NCBI GenBank assembly: GCA_025363795.1
Contig: JANYLE010000466.1
Span: forward strand, 1 to 16,723
Source: Mariniphaga sp.
GTDB lineage: Bacteria; Bacteroidota; Bacteroidia; Bacteroidales; Prolixibacteraceae
Reading direction: 5' to 3'
Length of the DNA stretch: 16,723 nucleotides
Shown: positions 14,606 through 16,723 of the stretch, piece after piece
How the letters are laid out: each line of letters starts with the position of its first letter
How positions within the stretch are numbered: position 1 is the first letter of the stretch
Position numbers and translations under genes: made by a program
The notes under the pieces: generated by a model
Told to the model about the DNA's origin: nothing
Database searches by the model: none
The model's input: only the letters and a program-made list of their open reading frames with translations

Positions 14606-16723
14606 ATGACGACGTTTTCGTGGAAGAAAAGTTTACCGCATCTGATCGCAATCGCACTTTTCCTTATTTTACCAATCATCTACTTCTCTCCGGTTCTGGA
14701 GAACAAACAGCTGAATCAGCACGACTCGATGACTTACATCGGGATGTCGAAAGAGGTCGTTGATTACAACAAAAAGAGCGATGACCTGGCATTGTGGACC
14801 AACTCCATGTTTGGCGGAATGCCTTCCTATTTAATTGGTCTGCCAACAACAACAGCCATTACATCAATTTACACCGTCTCCAACCTGTTTAACCTGAGGC
14901 CGGTAAATTTTGTATTTCTCTACTTGATAGGCTTTTATCTTACACTACTACTTTTTGGAGTCAATCCATGGCTGGCCATTGTGGGAGCGTTTGCTTTTGG
15001 ATTTGGTTCGTATAATTTTATCATTATAACTGCCGGGCATGCTTCAAAAGCCATTGCAATTGGCTATATGGCTCCCATCATTGCCGGTTTTTACTATGCT
15101 TTGAAAAAGGATAAATGGATCGGGAGTGCAGTTTTTTCACTTTTCCTGGCGCTCCAAATCTATTCGGCCCATCCGCAGATTACCTATTATACGTTTATGA
15201 TTGTGCTGATTATGGGCATTGTAGAACTATATTCAGCATTTAAAACCAAGCAGGTCCCGGACTTGATGAAAAAAGGGCTGATTCTCGTCGCTTTCGCATT
15301 GCTTGCAGTAGCAGCAAATACCGGAAGACTGTGGACTACTTTAGAATACGGGAAGTATTCCTTACGCGGAAAATCAGATCTGACCAATGATATTGCAAAT
15401 AAGACAACCGGGCTTGATCGTGACTATGCCACGCATTGGAGCTATGGCATTGGCGAAACCATGACCTTGCTTATCCCAAATTTTAACGGAGGTTCTTCGG
15501 CAGTTGGATTCAGCGAGGACTCCGAAACGGGCAAAGTCCTGAAAAGCAATAACGTACCAAATGCAAATACGATAGTAAAACAGCTTCCAGGTTATTGGGG
15601 CGACCAACCCGGAACTTCGGGTCCTGTTTATTTCGGTGCAATTGTTTGTTTTCTTTTCATCCTTGGGCTCTTTCTTATAACCGGGCCAATCAGAATATGG
15701 ATTGTAGTTGCAACGCTTCTTTCGATTGCACTCGCATGGGGTCATAACTTCATGCCTTTGACCAACCTGTTTCTCGACTATTTTCCTGGATACAACAAAT
15801 TCAGAACGGTGACGATGATTCTTGTCATTGCCGGGTTTACCATTCCCCTTTACGCAATGCTCACTTTGCAAAAGATTGTGAATGGCGAAATTAACACTAA
15901 AACATTATTGAAGCCTTTGGCATGGAGTGTTGGACTAACTGCCGGGGTTGCATTGATTTTTGCCCTGCTGCCCGGTATCTCCGGCTCGTTTATCTCTGCT
16001 GCTGATAGTCAGTTCCCCGAATGGTTACAAAAGAGCTTAATTGCAGACAGACAATCGCTTTTGCAATCAGATGCGATGCGATCAGCAATTTTCATTCTTC
16101 TTGGCGCAGGATTGATCTGGGCCATGGTTGCCAAAAAACTGAAGGTCAACACTACAATTATGATTTTGGGTGTTTTAATCCTTGTCGATATGTGGGGCGT
16201 CGACAAACGCTATCTGAACGATGGTAATTTCGTCCCTGAACAGGAAGCTAAAAATCCGATAAAAGCAACCAAGGCGGATCTTGCCATACTAAATGATAAA
16301 GGTCCGGATTACAGGGTACTAAATATGGGCGTAAGCACTTTCAATGACGTGAGCACCTCGTATTTTCACAAATCGATCGGTGGTTATCACGGTGCCAAGA
16401 TGCGACGCTACCAGGAACTTGTTGATTTTCAAATCAGTAATGAAATGATGCAACTTAGTGAGCGCCTCGGAAAGATCAAATCAGAATCGGGAGTAGACTC
16501 ATTGTTTCTTGGACTGAATGCATTGAACATGCTCAATACCAAATATGTAATTTACAATCCTGAAGCAGCACCTATTTTAAATAAACGGGCACTTGGGAGT
16601 GTTTGGTTAGTAGGCAAATACAAAATAGTTGACAATGCTGATCAGGAAATTGCTGCAGTAAAAATGATTGATCCGGCCAAAGAAGTTGTCGTAGACAAAA
16701 AATTTCAGGATCAGCTTTCTGGG
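14606..16723 (+). CDS. YfhO-family integral membrane protein, 3'-truncated by window edge
   Basis: Large polytopic membrane protein of the YfhO family (GT-C-like). In Firmicutes, YfhO acts in glycosylating cell-envelope polymers; the function in Bacteroidota is not settled. The frame is open for 706 codons from the ATG at 14606 to the last base, so the stop lies outside. Helix 1 (about residues 11-29, LIAIALFLILPIIYFS) is followed by a loop with QHDSMTYIGMSKEV and the conserved LWTNSMFGGMPSYLIG at about 63-78. Many further hydrophobic segments follow, including FAFGFGSYNFIIITAGHASKA. The Asp at residue 40 lies where GT-C enzymes carry the catalytic acid; this is inference. A soluble domain starts after about residue 540 (DKGPDYRVLNM, SIGGYHGAKMRRYQELVD). 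It diverges from the flippase gene across 130 nt. Confidence 0.9.
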   Translation, partial: MTTFSWKKSLPHLIAIALFLILPIIYFSPVLENKQLNQHDSMTYIGMSKEVVDYNKKSDDLALWTNSMFGGMPSYLIGLPTTTAITSIYTVSNLFNLRPVNFVFLYLIGFYLTLLLFGVNPWLAIVGAFAFGFGSYNFIIITAGHASKAIAIGYMAPIIAGFYYALKKDKWIGSAVFSLFLALQIYSAHPQITYYTFMIVLIMGIVELYSAFKTKQVPDLMKKGLILVAFALLAVAANTGRLWTTLEYGKYSLRGKSDLTNDIANKTTGLDRDYATHWSYGIGETMTLLIPNFNGGSSAVGFSEDSETGKVLKSNNVPNANTIVKQLPGYWGDQPGTSGPVYFGAIVCFLFILGLFLITGPIRIWIVVATLLSIALAWGHNFMPLTNLFLDYFPGYNKFRTVTMILVIAGFTIPLYAMLTLQKIVNGEINTKTLLKPLAWSVGLTAGVALIFALLPGISGSFISAADSQFPEWLQKSLIADRQSLLQSDAMRSAIFILLGAGLIWAMVAKKLKVNTTIMILGVLILVDMWGVDKRYLNDGNFVPEQEAKNPIKATKADLAILNDKGPDYRVLNMGVSTFNDVSTSYFHKSIGGYHGAKMRRYQELVDFQISNEMMQLSERLGKIKSESGVDSLFLGLNALNMLNTKYVIYNPEAAPILNKRALGSVWLVGKYKIVDNADQEIAAVKMIDPAKEVVVDKKFQDQLSG

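Noticed and set aside
15374..15871. 165-codon open frame on the minus strand
   Set aside because: It lies wholly inside the yfhO-like gene in antisense, its translation is low-complexity and basic with no domain I recognise, and the sense frame has clear family motifs.

Overview
The window reads as chromosomal DNA of a member of the Bacteroidota, most likely Bacteroidales-like. The evidence is the style of the proteins (a short-type glycogen phosphorylase, a LytTR response regulator, a YfhO-family giant membrane protein), candidate promoters of the TAnnTTTG type, and A-rich leaders in place of strong Shine-Dalgarno sites. The species cannot be named from the sequence. Nothing indicates a phage, plasmid, transposon or CRISPR array.

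Layout. Bases 2-2260 hold the 3' part of a GT35 alpha-glucan (glycogen) phosphorylase gene, running in from the left edge. It converges on an orphan LytTR response regulator on the minus strand (2363-3118), and a perfect 15-bp hairpin with flanking A and T runs lies between them as a shared two-way terminator. A 293-nt divergent intergenic region (3119-3411) carries candidate promoters and palindromes. From 3412 to 12738 nine genes run on the plus strand with overlaps or gaps under about 50 nt, so they look like one operon: tsaB (tRNA t6A synthesis), a glycosyltransferase, a WbpI-type UDP-sugar 2-epimerase, a WbpE-type aminotransferase, a WbpD-type N-acetyltransferase, an FkbM methyltransferase, a WbpB/WlbA-type dehydrogenase, two more GT4-like glycosyltransferases and a class I SAM methyltransferase (ten genes counting tsaB). 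A 252-nt spacer then holds an array of 23-bp tandem repeats. Beyond it a Wzx-like flippase lies on the minus strand (12991-14475, TTG start). A large YfhO-family membrane protein gene diverges from it at 14606 and runs off the right edge.

How the genes work together. WbpB (3-oxidation), WbpE (3-transamination), WbpD (3-N-acetylation) and WbpI (2-epimerisation) are four of the five steps from UDP-GlcNAc to UDP-ManNAc(3NAc)A, a di-N-acetylated mannuronic acid used in O-antigens and other surface glycans. The first step, a UDP-GlcNAc 6-dehydrogenase (WbpA type), is not in the window. Three glycosyltransferases, two methyltransferases and a flippase fit assembly, decoration and export of a glycan containing this sugar. 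No Wzy polymerase, initiating sugar-phosphate transferase or chain-length/export proteins are seen here, so those steps must be encoded elsewhere.

The gene content is mostly ordinary. The points most worth a second look are the 23-bp repeat array, the coupling of tsaB to surface-glycan genes, the homopolymer tracts in the first glycosyltransferase gene, and the leader region of the orphan response regulator.
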